Assembly: GCA_050942995.1 (NCBI GenBank)
Contig: JBMNOI010000052.1
Coordinates: 1-25,429 of the forward strand
Direction: 5' to 3'
Length of the DNA: 25,429 nt
From: JBMNOI01 sp050942995
GTDB lineage: Bacteria > Chloroflexota > Anaerolineae > UBA1429
Shown here: positions 15,224 through 22,700 of the stretch, in pieces
How the letters are laid out: every line of letters begins with the position of its first letter
Position numbering within the stretch: position 1 is the stretch's first letter
Program-made: the position numbers and the translations under genes
The notes under the pieces: generated by a model
Told to the model about the DNA's origin: nothing
Seen by the model: only the letters and a program-made list of their open reading frames with translations
The model's database searches: none

Positions 15224-15305
15224 TCGTGCAGCGTGCGCGATAACTGTATTTTCCATCGGGCGGGTCGGTCATTCGAGAGGGATGGGTCAGCAAATGAATT
15301 GTAAC

Positions 15306-15333
15306 TTGCATTACGGCTCTGTTCGCGTATAAT
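15306..15333 (+). promoter_or_regulatory. Promoter of tRNA-Val
   Basis: TTGCAT (15306-15311), 16-nt spacer, consensus TATAAT (15328-15333), ending 12 nt before the mature tRNA 5' end. Confidence 0.75.
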
Positions 15334-15345
15334 AGACGCTGTGGA

Positions 15346-15419
15346 GGGCAGGTAGCCCAGTTGGTTAGAGCGCCACGTTGACATCGTGGAGGTCGTAGGT
15401 TCGAGTCCTATCCTGCCCA
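15346..15419 (+). tRNA. tRNA-Val(GAC)
   Basis: Full cloverleaf: acceptor GGGCAGG (15346-15352) pairs with CCTGCCC (15412-15418), discriminator A15419; D arm AGTTGGTTAGA loop with one C-A mismatch in the stem; anticodon stem CCACG/CGTGG around loop TTGACAT, anticodon GAC; T arm GTAGG-TTCGAGT-CCTAT. The CCA is not encoded. Confidence 0.96.
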
Positions 15420-15423
15420 CACG

Positions 15424-15455
15424 AAACGGCCGCCTTCAGGCGGCCGTTTTATTTT
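15424..15455 (+). terminator. Terminator after tRNA-Val
   Basis: Perfect 11-bp stem AAACGGCCGCC / GGCGGCCGTTT with TTCA loop, followed by TATTTT. It may also end the minus-strand sugar operon (GHMP kinase stops at 15478), although the minus-side U tract is only TTT. Confidence 0.9.
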
Positions 15456-15477
15456 CCCTCGAGACGATCGGCGCGTT

Positions 15478-16497
15478 CTACAGATCGACCTTTTGAATAT
15501 TCTCGTCTATCTCACTGTTGTCGATCTGTACGCCGGGGACCACGCAGGGGCGAAAGATGCGCTCGCTGCCGGCGGCTTGCAGCGCCGGGATCATCTCCTC
15601 GGGATGGGGGTGTAGGGCGATGATCGTTCCGCCGTCTCCCGCTCCGGCCAGTTTGGCGCCCAGTGCGCCGTGATCCAATGCGATGCGAATCAGCCGTTCG
15701 TTCGATTCGCCCGAGCCCCCCAGGTCGCGCTGGATGGCGTGGTTTTCGTTCATCAGCCGCCCGAGGCGTGGCCAATCCTGCGCCAGCAGCGCCTTTTTGC
15801 CCTCTCGCGCCAGGCGACCGATCTCCTCGTACCCCTGGCGGACCTGCGGGTCGCCTTCCAGCCAGCGCTCGCGCAACGGCTTGTGCACGGCGTCGGACGA
15901 ATGGGCGACGCCGGTATGAGCCAGCACCATGGGCAGTTCGGGCACATAACTGCTCAGCGGCTCGATGGTGGCGTACAGCTCCTCGGCCGCCTCTCGATAG
16001 AATTGCTTGCCGCGAAAGTCCATGTAATTCAGGCCGCCAAACGTGCACATGTAGGCATCCTGATAGCCACAGATGATGCGCAGATGGTTCAGCTCGATAT
16101 AGCGCGCCAGCTCGGCCACGCGATAGGGCGAATAATTTAACCCTTTGTAACGCAACAGCCCGTACAGGATGGCCACCGTGAGCGCCGTGGAGCCCGACAC
16201 GCCCGCCTTGACGGGGATGGTGGTGCGGTACGAGATTCGGCAGCAGAGCGAATCGTCGTGAAGATAATCCAGCACGGCGCGGGCCACATCGAACTGGTCG
16301 CCGTTCAGCAGCAGGGCGTCAGCATCATGCAGGGTGATGCAATCTCCCCCCGCGTCGATCTGCAGGCAGTCGGCCGGCTCGATGGTGACATGGGCGCGAT
16401 AGCGGATAGAACACGAGATCACCGAACCGCCGTACATATCGGTTGGATTGCCGATAATGCCGCAACGGCCCGGTGCGGATACTTTGATCGCCTCCAT
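15478..16497 (-). CDS. GHMP-family sugar kinase, glucuronokinase-like
   Basis: A 339-aa GHMP kinase expected to phosphorylate a sugar or sugar acid with ATP in the cytosol. Seen: motif 1 APGRCGIIGNPTDMYGG (8-24), the ATP-binding motif VKAGVSGSTALTV (96-108), and motif 3 LAGAGDGG (283-290). The block GNPTDxYGGxxIS in motif 1 resembles the GNPSDxxxGxTIS form of glucuronokinases more than galactokinase or mevalonate kinase. It begins 3 nt after galU ends, so the pair could make a sugar 1-phosphate and then a UDP-sugar. The exact substrate (glucuronate, another uronate, a heptose) is inference. Length is typical. Confidence 0.8.
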   Translation of the reverse strand: MEAIKVSAPGRCGIIGNPTDMYGGSVISCSIRYRAHVTIEPADCLQIDAGGDCITLHDADALLLNGDQFDVARAVLDYLHDDSLCCRISYRTTIPVKAGVSGSTALTVAILYGLLRYKGLNYSPYRVAELARYIELNHLRIICGYQDAYMCTFGGLNYMDFRGKQFYREAAEELYATIEPLSSYVPELPMVLAHTGVAHSSDAVHKPLRERWLEGDPQVRQGYEEIGRLAREGKKALLAQDWPRLGRLMNENHAIQRDLGGSGESNERLIRIALDHGALGAKLAGAGDGGTIIALHPHPEEMIPALQAAGSERIFRPCVVPGVQIDNSEIDENIQKVDL

Positions 16498-16500
16498 CGC

Positions 16501-17406
16501 CTAGAACTCTCTTGTCTTGCGTTTGAGATACTGGCGAACCAGATAGCCGTACTTTTCGTCAGCGACGGCGAAATCGATGAACGCCTTGAAGTAGCTCTCG
16601 AAATTGCCGATATCGTAACGCCGATCGCCGGGCTGCAGTCGATAACCCTGCACCTTGTGCCCCAACTGGATCAACAGCCGGATCGAATCGGTGAGCTGTA
16701 ATTCGCCGTTCTGATCGGGGGCGGTACGGCGAATGGCCTCATAGATATCCGGGCTGAACACATAGCGCGCGGCAATGGCCAGATTGCTGGGGGCTGCCTC
16801 GGGCCGAGGTTTCTCCACCAGGTCTTCGATCTCGAAATCGGCGGTCGGGTCGGCCCCCTCTTTGGGTTGCACGATGCCATAGCGGTGTACCTCGTCGGCG
16901 GGCACCTCCTCCACCGCAACCGTGCAGGCCGCTCCGTTGCGCAGGTGGCTGGCCACTATCTCGCGCAAAAAGCTGGATCCATCGCGGCTCTTGATGATGG
17001 AATCGCCCAGCGCGACCACAAAGTGATCGTCGCCGGTGAATTCGCGGGCATGGCTCACGGCATCGCCCAGCCCCAGGGGTGTGCTCTGCCGTGTGTAAAA
17101 GAACCGGGCCTCGGTTTCGGTGTAGCGGATCTCTTCCAGCATGCTGTAGCCACCGCCGGCCGAGAGCAGACGCACCAGCTCGGGGTCGCGGTCGAAATGA
17201 TCCTCGATGGCGCTCTTTTTCCGTCCGGTGATGAACAAGATCTGAACCAGGCCGGCCGCCTCGATCTCTTCCACCACGTACTGCACCACGGGGCGCCGTC
17301 CCACGGGAAGCATCTCTTTGGGCTGCGATTTCGTGGCGGGCAAGAGGCGGGTGCCCATGCCGGCCACAGGGACTACGACTTTCACGATGGACTCGGGTGG
17401 TGTCAT
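16501..17406 (-). CDS. galU: UTP-glucose-1-phosphate uridylyltransferase
   Basis: Makes UDP-sugar from UTP and a hexose 1-phosphate in the cytosol. The signature VVPVAGMGTRLLPATKSQPK, then EMLPV, is at residues 10-34; LGLGDAVSHAR, VALGDSII, VEKP and NGELQLTDSI follow in the order of GalU. Length of 301 aa is normal. AAGGA lies 6 nt before the ATG. It sits between a TIM-barrel isomerase and a GHMP kinase on one transcript, so its true in vivo substrate may be the kinase product rather than glucose 1-phosphate; this is inference. Confidence 0.92.
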   Translation of the reverse strand: MTPPESIVKVVVPVAGMGTRLLPATKSQPKEMLPVGRRPVVQYVVEEIEAAGLVQILFITGRKKSAIEDHFDRDPELVRLLSAGGGYSMLEEIRYTETEARFFYTRQSTPLGLGDAVSHAREFTGDDHFVVALGDSIIKSRDGSSFLREIVASHLRNGAACTVAVEEVPADEVHRYGIVQPKEGADPTADFEIEDLVEKPRPEAAPSNLAIAARYVFSPDIYEAIRRTAPDQNGELQLTDSIRLLIQLGHKVQGYRLQPGDRRYDIGNFESYFKAFIDFAVADEKYGYLVRQYLKRKTREF

Positions 17407-17448
17407 TTGTCGTCCTTTCCGCGCGCCGGGCTTGTCCGGCGCCCTATC

Positions 17449-18264
17449 TCATTCATCGATCTGCGCCAGCAGATCGCGCAGCGCGTTTACGGCGATGCCA
17501 AAGAGGTCGGGTCCGCTAAAGCCGCTGAATTCTCCTGCGTGGGCCAGATGAGGCTCCAGCGAGAGGAACCCGTCATAGCCGCGTTTCTTGAGGACTATCA
17601 GCAGCTCTTTGACCTCCCCGTCACCCTGCCCCGCCGGCACCACACGCTTTTCCTCCATCAGACCGTCTTTGATGTGCACGTAATCGATATAATCCTTGAG
17701 CAGCTCATACCCCTCGGTGAAGGGGCGCACGTCGCACATGACGAAATTGGCCGGATCGAAGGTCATGCGCAGTTGTGGGGAGGCGAGCGTCTCGAACAGA
17801 TCGCGGCATCGTCGGGGAATATCGCCATAGATGTGGCGCTCGTTCTCGTGTAGCAGCGTGACGGGCTCGCCCCGCGCGACGTCTAACAGGGCCTGCATTC
17901 GCTCCATCACCTGGGGGCGATAATCGTCGGCTTTGTCCTCGGGCACAAAGAAGGAAAAGATGCGGATATAAGGGCAATCCAGCGCCCTGGCGATCTGGAT
18001 GGCGCGACGAAAATCGTCCAGGTGGGGTTCGAAGGGATCCTCGATGTCTATCTTGCCGATAGGCGACCCGATGGCCGACACCTTGATGCCCCGTTCGGTC
18101 AGGCTTTGACGAACCGTCTCGATCTCGTCATCGCTCAGTGTCAGCACATTCTTGCCCCAAACGCCGCGCAGTTCCAGATGGCTCACGTTCAGCTTGTTGA
18201 GCACGTCGATCTGTGTATTCAGATCATCCGAGATTTCGTCGGCAAAGCCGCTGAGGATAAACAT
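17449..18264 (-). CDS. Sugar phosphate isomerase/epimerase (xylose isomerase-like TIM barrel)
   Basis: A 271-aa AP-endonuclease-2/xylose-isomerase superfamily TIM barrel. Metal-binding residues are suggested by LLHENERHIYG (Glu/His), MTFDPANF (Asp), YVHIKD (His/Asp) and LSLEPHL (Glu), in the usual order along the barrel. It probably isomerises or epimerises a sugar or sugar acid with a divalent metal. AAGGAG is 7 nt before the ATG. First gene of a three-gene unit with galU and the GHMP kinase, which suggests a salvage route from a free sugar to a UDP-sugar. The substrate is unknown. Confidence 0.82.
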   Translation of the reverse strand: MFILSGFADEISDDLNTQIDVLNKLNVSHLELRGVWGKNVLTLSDDEIETVRQSLTERGIKVSAIGSPIGKIDIEDPFEPHLDDFRRAIQIARALDCPYIRIFSFFVPEDKADDYRPQVMERMQALLDVARGEPVTLLHENERHIYGDIPRRCRDLFETLASPQLRMTFDPANFVMCDVRPFTEGYELLKDYIDYVHIKDGLMEEKRVVPAGQGDGEVKELLIVLKKRGYDGFLSLEPHLAHAGEFSGFSGPDLFGIAVNALRDLLAQIDE

Positions 18265-18316
18265 ACGCTTTCTCCTTGATTGGCTATGGGGGGGCGGGGT
18301 GCTGCTAGATTAGCAG

Positions 18317-18355
18317 AAAAAAGGCCGGCATGCAATCGCGTGTCGCATGCCGACC
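18317..18355 (-). terminator. Terminator of tat genes
   Basis: On the minus strand GGTCGGCATGC, an 11-nt loop, GCATGCCGGCC (one G-U in the stem), then TTTTTT (18322-18317). It follows the distal tatA stop by about 47 nt. The dyad CTGCTA-GAT-TAGCAG (18302-18316) adjoins it. Confidence 0.85.
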
Positions 18356-18369
18356 TCTTCTTCTATAGA

Positions 18370-18400
18370 GCCTCTCGGTCACAAGTGAGAGGCCTTTTTT
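18370..18400 (+). terminator. Plus-strand terminator-like hairpin antisense to tatA end
   Basis: GCCTCTC (18370-18376) pairs with GAGAGGC (18387-18393), then CTTTTTT to 18400. No plus-strand gene precedes it; it abuts the stop codon of the minus-strand tatA at 18403 and could block antisense transcription into the tat genes. Confidence 0.6.
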
Positions 18401-18402
18401 AC

Positions 18403-18606
18403 TCAAACACTCTTGTCGGCCTTTTGATCTTCTTCCAGACCGGTCTCAAGTTCGGCCTTGGCTTCCTCGATCTCTTTGCTGGCCGATTTGAACTCTCTGA
18501 GCCCTTTGCCCATTGCCCCGCCGATCTCGGGCAACCGTCCGGCACCAAAGATGAGGAGCACGATCACGAGAATAAGAATGAGCTCCATGGGCCCCAAGTT
18601 TGGCAT
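18403..18606 (-). CDS. tatA: Twin-arginine translocase subunit TatA/TatE family
   Basis: A 67-aa single-pass membrane protein of the Tat exporter. N-terminal transmembrane helix LGPMELILILVIVLLIFGAG, then the conserved Phe-Gly hinge and amphipathic helix LPEIGGAMGKGLREFKSASK, and a charged tail. GGAGG lies 5 nt before the ATG. It pairs with a second TatA-type gene 91 nt upstream; between them are short hairpins (for example AGAACG/CGTTCT at 18620-18636) that may tune its translation relative to its partner. No tatC is in the window. Confidence 0.93.
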   Translation of the reverse strand: MPNLGPMELILILVIVLLIFGAGRLPEIGGAMGKGLREFKSASKEIEEAKAELETGLEEDQKADKSV

Positions 18607-18697
18607 GTTTTCCTCCGTCAGAACGCGTCGCGTTCTTGAGCGCTAAAGCGCGGGGCTATCTCAGACGTTTCGGAAGAGGTCTCTCATACAGGTGAGA

Positions 18698-18886
18698 TCA
18701 CTCGGTCTCTTCTGCTTCGGCTGCACGCCGAGCCTTTTCCTCTTCCCCCTCAGGGTTGATGGCTTTGCGGAAATCGCGCACCCCTCGCCCCAACGCGCCG
18801 CCGAGGCTACCGAGCTTGCCGGCGCCGAATATTGCGATCACGATGATGAGGATGATCACCAACTCCAGTGGGCCTAGATGCGGCAT
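18698..18886 (-). CDS. tatA: Twin-arginine translocase subunit TatA/TatE family, second copy
   Basis: A 62-aa TatA-type protein: transmembrane segment LGPLELVIILIIVIAIFGAG, amphipathic helix KLGSLGGALGRGVRDFRKAI and a Glu/Ala-rich tail. The start MPHLGP at 18886 is chosen because GGAGGAGAG lies just upstream; the in-frame ATG at 18907 would bury that site. It is the first gene of the tat unit. The two proteins are clearly related through the membrane helix and hinge but differ in the tail, so one could serve a TatB-like role; that is inference. Confidence 0.92.
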   Translation of the reverse strand: MPHLGPLELVIILIIVIAIFGAGKLGSLGGALGRGVRDFRKAINPEGEEEKARRAAEAEETE

Positions 18887-18999
18887 GTGTCTCTCCTCCT
18901 GCTGCAACTAACCGGCTTTTTGTGCTAGCCATGCATAAGATCGGGCGCAGGCGGCCGATGCTCTCCTCTTGGATGAGCGTGCTTCGGCTAGTTACCGCT

Positions 19000-19028
19000 A
19001 TTATATGCGGCGGCATTGGCCCAGTCAA
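19000..19028 (-). promoter_or_regulatory. Strong sigma70-like promoter of tat genes
   Basis: On the minus strand TTGACT (19028-19023), 17-nt spacer, consensus TATAAT (19005-19000). It would give a leader of about 105 nt to the first tatA and lies just downstream of the DUF3048 gene's stop codon. Confidence 0.85.
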
Positions 19029-19062
19029 ATCTGGATGGGCGTTGACCGCGGCGCCCGAGGGT

Positions 19063-20214
19063 TTATTCGTCGTTCGTTATTCCATTGATCGCCACTTCAT
19101 AGTCCGGCGGTACGAGCTGAATCCAGGTGCGTCCCGGACGCAGAGGGATGATCTCGCCATCGGCATCATAGTAATGTACCAGCTTGCCGGGCTCTTCCTG
19201 AGACCATACGGCCTCGACCACCACCCCGTCACGGCATACCTGGGCGCGCCCCGAGTCGGCCAGCACGATATCGATCGCCGTGGCGCCCAGTACGTCCTCG
19301 ACGATGTCGGTGGCGCGATGCTCGGCATACAGAATGATGACATTATCGGCGACGATCTGCTCCCCGGTAAGTCCCTCTGTGTGTGGCCGTCCCTGCACGT
19401 TGCGCAGGTAGCGCCCCTCCTCCGCCGAATAGACCCAGTCGACGATGGACGATGAGGGATAGGGGATATGGATGCTCTGTGCAGGCTCGCCACGAGGCGG
19501 TGTTACATCGAAAGAATAACCTTCGATCATCTCGTGGGGATCCAACTCGCGACTCTCCAGATAGTCGCGCAGGCTTTTCACCGACGTATAGATGCGCCCG
19601 CGCCAATCATAACCGTACAGGATGGCATAGGGACGGGGGTGGAAGAATTCGTCCAGATCCTGAAAGTCGGTGGCCTGCGAGATGAGCCAGCGGATGCGGT
19701 CGCTGGCTCCGGTATGTGCCAGCGCGGCGTTATATTGAGGGGCGATATACAACCCGGAGAGGCGCGCACTGCGGATAGGGCGAATGCGTTCCGCCTCGCT
19801 ATCCAGATAGAGGGCCGTAAATCGCGTGACCGTCCATCCATCCATGATCTCTTCATAGACGATATCGGCCAGGCCTAGCCCATCCTGAGGGCGGATATTC
19901 GGATCGTTGCCGACACGTACCGCCAACACCCGCCGCTGAAGCAGGGAGAGATCGTCCACCCGTTGTCCCGTCAGCGGGCTGACGTAGGGATCGGGCGTGG
20001 GGGTGGGCGTTGCCGTGGGAGTCGGCGTGATGGTCGGTGTGGCGGTGTGCGTGGGAATCGATGTGACCGTCGGCTCGGGCGTTGGCGTAGGGGGCGGGGG
20101 CTCCTCCGCACAGCCGGCGATCCCCAGCAACAGAACGGCCATGAACACAATGAGCAGCATTGTAGTGAGACGTCGGTGTGGCATAGAGGGTTGTCTGTCT
20201 CCCATGCAGGTCAT
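19063..20214 (-). CDS. DUF3048 (YerB-type) lipoprotein
   Basis: A 383-aa predicted extracytoplasmic lipoprotein. The signal sequence ends in the lipobox LGIAGC (Cys35 from the start used); a Pro/Thr-rich linker of about 45 residues (PTPTPEPT, TATPTPTPDP) follows, then DUF3048 domains: SPLTGQRVDD, LAVRVGNDPNIRPQDGLGLADIVYEE, RIRPIRSAR and the C-terminal TWIQLVPPDYEV. The family's function is not established. The start at 20214 is preceded by AAGGA at 10 nt; ATGs at 20205 and 20184 are alternatives giving shorter signal peptides. Repetitive TPTPT linkers are common in secreted proteins of Anaerolineae. Monocistronic, divergent from secG. Confidence 0.88.
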   Translation of the reverse strand: MTCMGDRQPSMPHRRLTTMLLIVFMAVLLLGIAGCAEEPPPPTPTPEPTVTSIPTHTATPTITPTPTATPTPTPDPYVSPLTGQRVDDLSLLQRRVLAVRVGNDPNIRPQDGLGLADIVYEEIMDGWTVTRFTALYLDSEAERIRPIRSARLSGLYIAPQYNAALAHTGASDRIRWLISQATDFQDLDEFFHPRPYAILYGYDWRGRIYTSVKSLRDYLESRELDPHEMIEGYSFDVTPPRGEPAQSIHIPYPSSSIVDWVYSAEEGRYLRNVQGRPHTEGLTGEQIVADNVIILYAEHRATDIVEDVLGATAIDIVLADSGRAQVCRDGVVVEAVWSQEEPGKLVHYYDADGEIIPLRPGRTWIQLVPPDYEVAINGITNDE

Positions 20215-20259
20215 GTGGCAAATATCCTTTTTGAAGTGTGTGTCGTATGGCTTCACGCT

Positions 20260-20286
20260 ATTATACCCCACCACTCGATTCGGCAA
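20260..20286 (-). promoter_or_regulatory. Candidate promoter of the DUF3048 lipoprotein
   Basis: On the minus strand TTGCCG (20286-20281), 15-nt spacer, consensus TATAAT (20265-20260). The spacer is short; a shifted TTTTGC gives 17 nt. Confidence 0.6.
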
Positions 20287-20331
20287 AAGCGGCGATTTGC
20301 AGCGGTCATCTCGTCCGGCGGCTGACCTTTC

Positions 20332-20360
20332 TTGCGGAGGCTTGGATGACATGCTATAAT
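20332..20360 (+). promoter_or_regulatory. Promoter of secG unit
   Basis: TTGCGG (20332-20337), 17-nt spacer, TATAAT (20355-20360). It leaves a leader of about 105 nt before the secG start. Confidence 0.72.
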
Positions 20361-20471
20361 GGGCCTGTCTGGCGCGGGAAGAACCTCCTCGCGTACAGGC
20401 CTGACTACATCGGGGCGCCGGGTCCCCTGCTCCTACTCGGATGATCCACTGGCAAGGCGGAGGAACTCGCA

Positions 20472-20693
20472 TTGAACGTATACCTGAATATCGTTCAGAT
20501 CATCGCGTCCATCGCGCTCATTGCGCTGTTGGTGTTGCAGAGTAAGGGCGCCGGGCTGGGCCGTTCTCTGGGCGGTGATAGTTCGTTCTACCGGACGCGA
20601 CGCGGCATGGAAAAGACACTGTTCAATATGACCCTCGTTCTGGTCGTGGTGTTCTTTCTTACCTCGTTGCTCAATGTGATCGTACAATCCTGA
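20472..20693 (+). CDS. secG: Preprotein translocase subunit SecG
   Basis: A 73-aa two-helix membrane protein of the SecYEG channel. Helix 1 (about 5-22) is NIVQIIASIALIALLVLQ, then the conserved loop SKGAGLGRSLGGDSSFY, then R-rich RTRRGMEKTLF and helix 2 (about 52-70). It starts with TTG at 20472: GGAGG at 20459-20463 lies 8 nt before it, and no ATG fits. A short gap (23 nt) joins it to the solute-binding protein gene. Confidence 0.93.
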   Translation: MNVYLNIVQIIASIALIALLVLQSKGAGLGRSLGGDSSFYRTRRGMEKTLFNMTLVLVVVFFLTSLLNVIVQS

Positions 20694-20716
20694 GGCCAAC
20701 GGAGCTTCCTCAGACT

Positions 20717-22390
20717 ATGAGGCGCATTCGATTACAAATCGCCATCGCTCTCATTGCCGTCGTGCTTCTGGTTGCCGGCATGGCGTATGTGGCCTTTAGC
20801 GTCACGACAGTCACGGTGCCCGATTTCGGCGGCACCTATGTCGAGGGCGTTTCGGGCAATCCACACGCCATCAATCCGCTGCTTTGCCACCCCAACCCTG
20901 TGGATCGTGATCTGGCCGCTCTGATCTTTACCGGCCTGACGCGCACCAATGAAAAAGGTGAGATCGTTCCCGATCTGGCCGACCATTGGGATATCTCTGC
21001 GGACGGCACCGTCTATACCTTTTTCCTGCGACAGAATGTCGTATGGCATGATGGGGCCCCTTTTACCGCTGAGGATGTTGTCTTTACCCTCTCGCTGGTG
21101 CAGAGCCCCGGCTTTCAGGGAGCGCCTTTCCTGGCCGATATGTGGCGCACTGTGGTGGTGGAAAAGGTCGACGAGTGGACGGTGCGCTTTATCCTTCGCG
21201 AGCCTTTTGCCCCCTTCCTGGACTATACGACGCTGGGGATATTGCCGGCTCATATTCTGGCCAACGTGCCGGCAGAAGCCCTGGCCGAGAGCAAGTTTAA
21301 CGCCGCGCCGGTGGGCACAGGCCCCTGGCAGGTGGCCGAGGTGAGCGCTCAGCGTGTGTTGCTGGTGGCCAACCCGGACTTTTACCGTCCGCGCCCTTAT
21401 CTGGATCGCATGGAGTTCTTCTTTTACCCTAACGACCCCTCGGTGTTCGAAGCGCGTAAGCGCGGCGAGGTGTCGAGTGTCGGCCATGTGCTGCCCGAAT
21501 ATATCAAGAGCGTCGGGCAGGACCCGGATCTGACGCTCTATACGGCGCCGATCTCGGGGTATAACCTGATCTATCTGAACCTGGACCGGGCGATTTTCCA
21601 GGATCGCCTCGTGCGCCAGGCCATGATGTGGGCCATCGATCGTCAGGCGCTGGTCGACGATATCCTCCAGGGACAGGGGATCGTCATCCACAGCCCCATT
21701 CTGCCCAACTCGTGGGCGTACGATCCCGAGGTGACCGAATATCGTCGTGATCTGCGCCGGGCTCGACAGTTGCTGGAAGAGGCCGGTTGGTTCGACAACG
21801 ACGGTGACGGTGTGCGCGAGCGGGGCGACATGCGGCTTGAATTCACCCTGACCACCAACGAGGATGATCCGGTGCGGGTGCAGATCATCGAAGCGATAAG
21901 CCGGCAACTGGCCGAGGTGGGTATCCGGGTCAAAACCGAGACGGTGGATTGGGAAGAACTGGTCAGCCAACAGTTGCGGTTGCGCCGCTACGATGCCGTG
22001 CTCAGCGGCTGGCAGAACCTGCCGCCCGATCCCGATCCCTATCCGTACTGGCATTCGAGCCAGGTGAACGAGGATGGCTCCAACTTTTCCAACTATATCA
22101 GCCAGGATGCCGACCGTCTCCTGGAGGAAGCCCGTTCGACCAACGATCGGGAGCAGCGCATCGAGCTGTACCGCCAGTTCCAGGCGCTTTACTCTCGTGA
22201 TGTGCCGGCGCTGCTGCTTTACCAGCCGGTGTACAACTATGCCGTAGACGCCGGCATCCATAACGTGCAGGTCGGCCCGATGTTCAACTCGGCCGATCGC
22301 TTCCAGACGGCGACGGCCTGGTATATCGCAACACAACGCATGCTCTACAACGAGGCTCAGGAAAAGGGGTTGAGCACGCCGCCACGCTGA
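20717..22390 (+). CDS. Peptide/oligopeptide ABC transporter substrate-binding protein (SBP family 5)
   Basis: A 557-aa extracytoplasmic solute-binding protein. The N-terminus has one hydrophobic helix (about 5-28, IAIALIAVVLLVAGMAYVAF) with no lipobox Cys, so it is either a cleaved signal peptide or a membrane anchor. Family 5 features follow: NPLLCHPNPVDRDLAALIFTG, GLTRTNEKGEIVPDLADHW, YTFFLRQNVVWHDGAPFTAEDV, and GTGPW. It probably binds peptides or another organic solute. No permease or ATPase gene is adjacent; secG precedes it and a tRNA-Leu follows. GGAG lies 12 nt before the ATG. Confidence 0.9.
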   Translation: MRRIRLQIAIALIAVVLLVAGMAYVAFSVTTVTVPDFGGTYVEGVSGNPHAINPLLCHPNPVDRDLAALIFTGLTRTNEKGEIVPDLADHWDISADGTVYTFFLRQNVVWHDGAPFTAEDVVFTLSLVQSPGFQGAPFLADMWRTVVVEKVDEWTVRFILREPFAPFLDYTTLGILPAHILANVPAEALAESKFNAAPVGTGPWQVAEVSAQRVLLVANPDFYRPRPYLDRMEFFFYPNDPSVFEARKRGEVSSVGHVLPEYIKSVGQDPDLTLYTAPISGYNLIYLNLDRAIFQDRLVRQAMMWAIDRQALVDDILQGQGIVIHSPILPNSWAYDPEVTEYRRDLRRARQLLEEAGWFDNDGDGVRERGDMRLEFTLTTNEDDPVRVQIIEAISRQLAEVGIRVKTETVDWEELVSQQLRLRRYDAVLSGWQNLPPDPDPYPYWHSSQVNEDGSNFSNYISQDADRLLEEARSTNDREQRIELYRQFQALYSRDVPALLLYQPVYNYAVDAGIHNVQVGPMFNSADRFQTATAWYIATQRMLYNEAQEKGLSTPPR

Positions 22391-22448
22391 TCGTCGAAAC
22401 GTTTTCAAAGGGCAGTCGTGTCGGCGGCTGAATGTTGCAGATCCGATT

Positions 22449-22477
22449 TTGACAGATTTTCGGCGGGGTGGTATATT
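22449..22477 (+). promoter_or_regulatory. Promoter of tRNA-Leu
   Basis: Perfect consensus TTGACA (22449-22454), 17-nt spacer, TATATT (22472-22477), ending 12 nt before the tRNA. Confidence 0.88.
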
Positions 22478-22489
22478 ACTCCCCGTTGA

Positions 22490-22577
22490 GCCGAGGTGGC
22501 GGAACAGGCAGACGCGCCACGTTCAGGGCGTGGTGGATATTAGATCCGTGAGGGTTCAAATCCCTCCCTCGGCACCA
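22490..22577 (+). tRNA. tRNA-Leu(CAG)
   Basis: Class II tRNA: acceptor GCCGAGG (22490-22496) with CCTCGGC (22567-22573), discriminator A, encoded CCA (22575-22577). Anticodon stem CCACG/CGTGG around TTCAGGG gives anticodon CAG. A long variable arm contains GGAT-ATTA-GATCC, and the T arm is GAGGG-TTCAAAT-CCCTC. The CCA is encoded here but not in the tRNA-Val of this window. Confidence 0.97.
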
Positions 22578-22580
22578 TGT

Positions 22581-22614
22581 AAACCCCAGTTACAGGGCTG
22601 AACTGGGGTTTTTT
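22581..22614 (+). terminator. Terminator after tRNA-Leu
   Basis: Perfect 11-bp stem AAACCCCAGTT / AACTGGGGTTT, 9-nt loop, followed by a T run to 22614. It starts 3 nt after the CCA end. Confidence 0.92.
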
Positions 22615-22700
22615 GTTTCCGGCATCGACCTGCATCGCCTGTTCGGGATGGATCGACACAGAATCGGCCGCGATCTACCCCCGGGACGAGACAACCCGTC

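Larger units (their letters stand above)
15026..15345. other. Intergenic region between redox operon and tRNA-Val
   Basis: Gene-free 320-nt stretch. It holds two minus-strand promoter candidates, short inverted repeats at 15084-15095 (GTCGT/ACGAC) and 15105-15119, an AAAATAC/GTATTTT inverted repeat (15205-15211, 15246-15252), and the plus-strand tRNA promoter. Open frames here overlap the tRNA or lack ribosome binding sites. I recognise no riboswitch, but the 100-nt leader between the two candidate promoters is long enough to hold one. Confidence 0.6.

Noticed and set aside
15214..15226. 13-nt match CGGCATGCAATCG shared with 18326-18338
   Set aside because: One copy lies in a promoter-like region and the other in a terminator stem; no further similarity flanks them, so probably chance.
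15123..15420. Minus-strand open frames over the tRNA-Val region
   Set aside because: They overlap the tRNA and its promoter and show no domain or start signal.
20732..22408. 558-codon minus-strand open frame opposite the solute-binding protein
   Set aside because: Composition is shadow-like (rich in His, Arg, Gln), with no domain; the plus-strand protein is clearly real.
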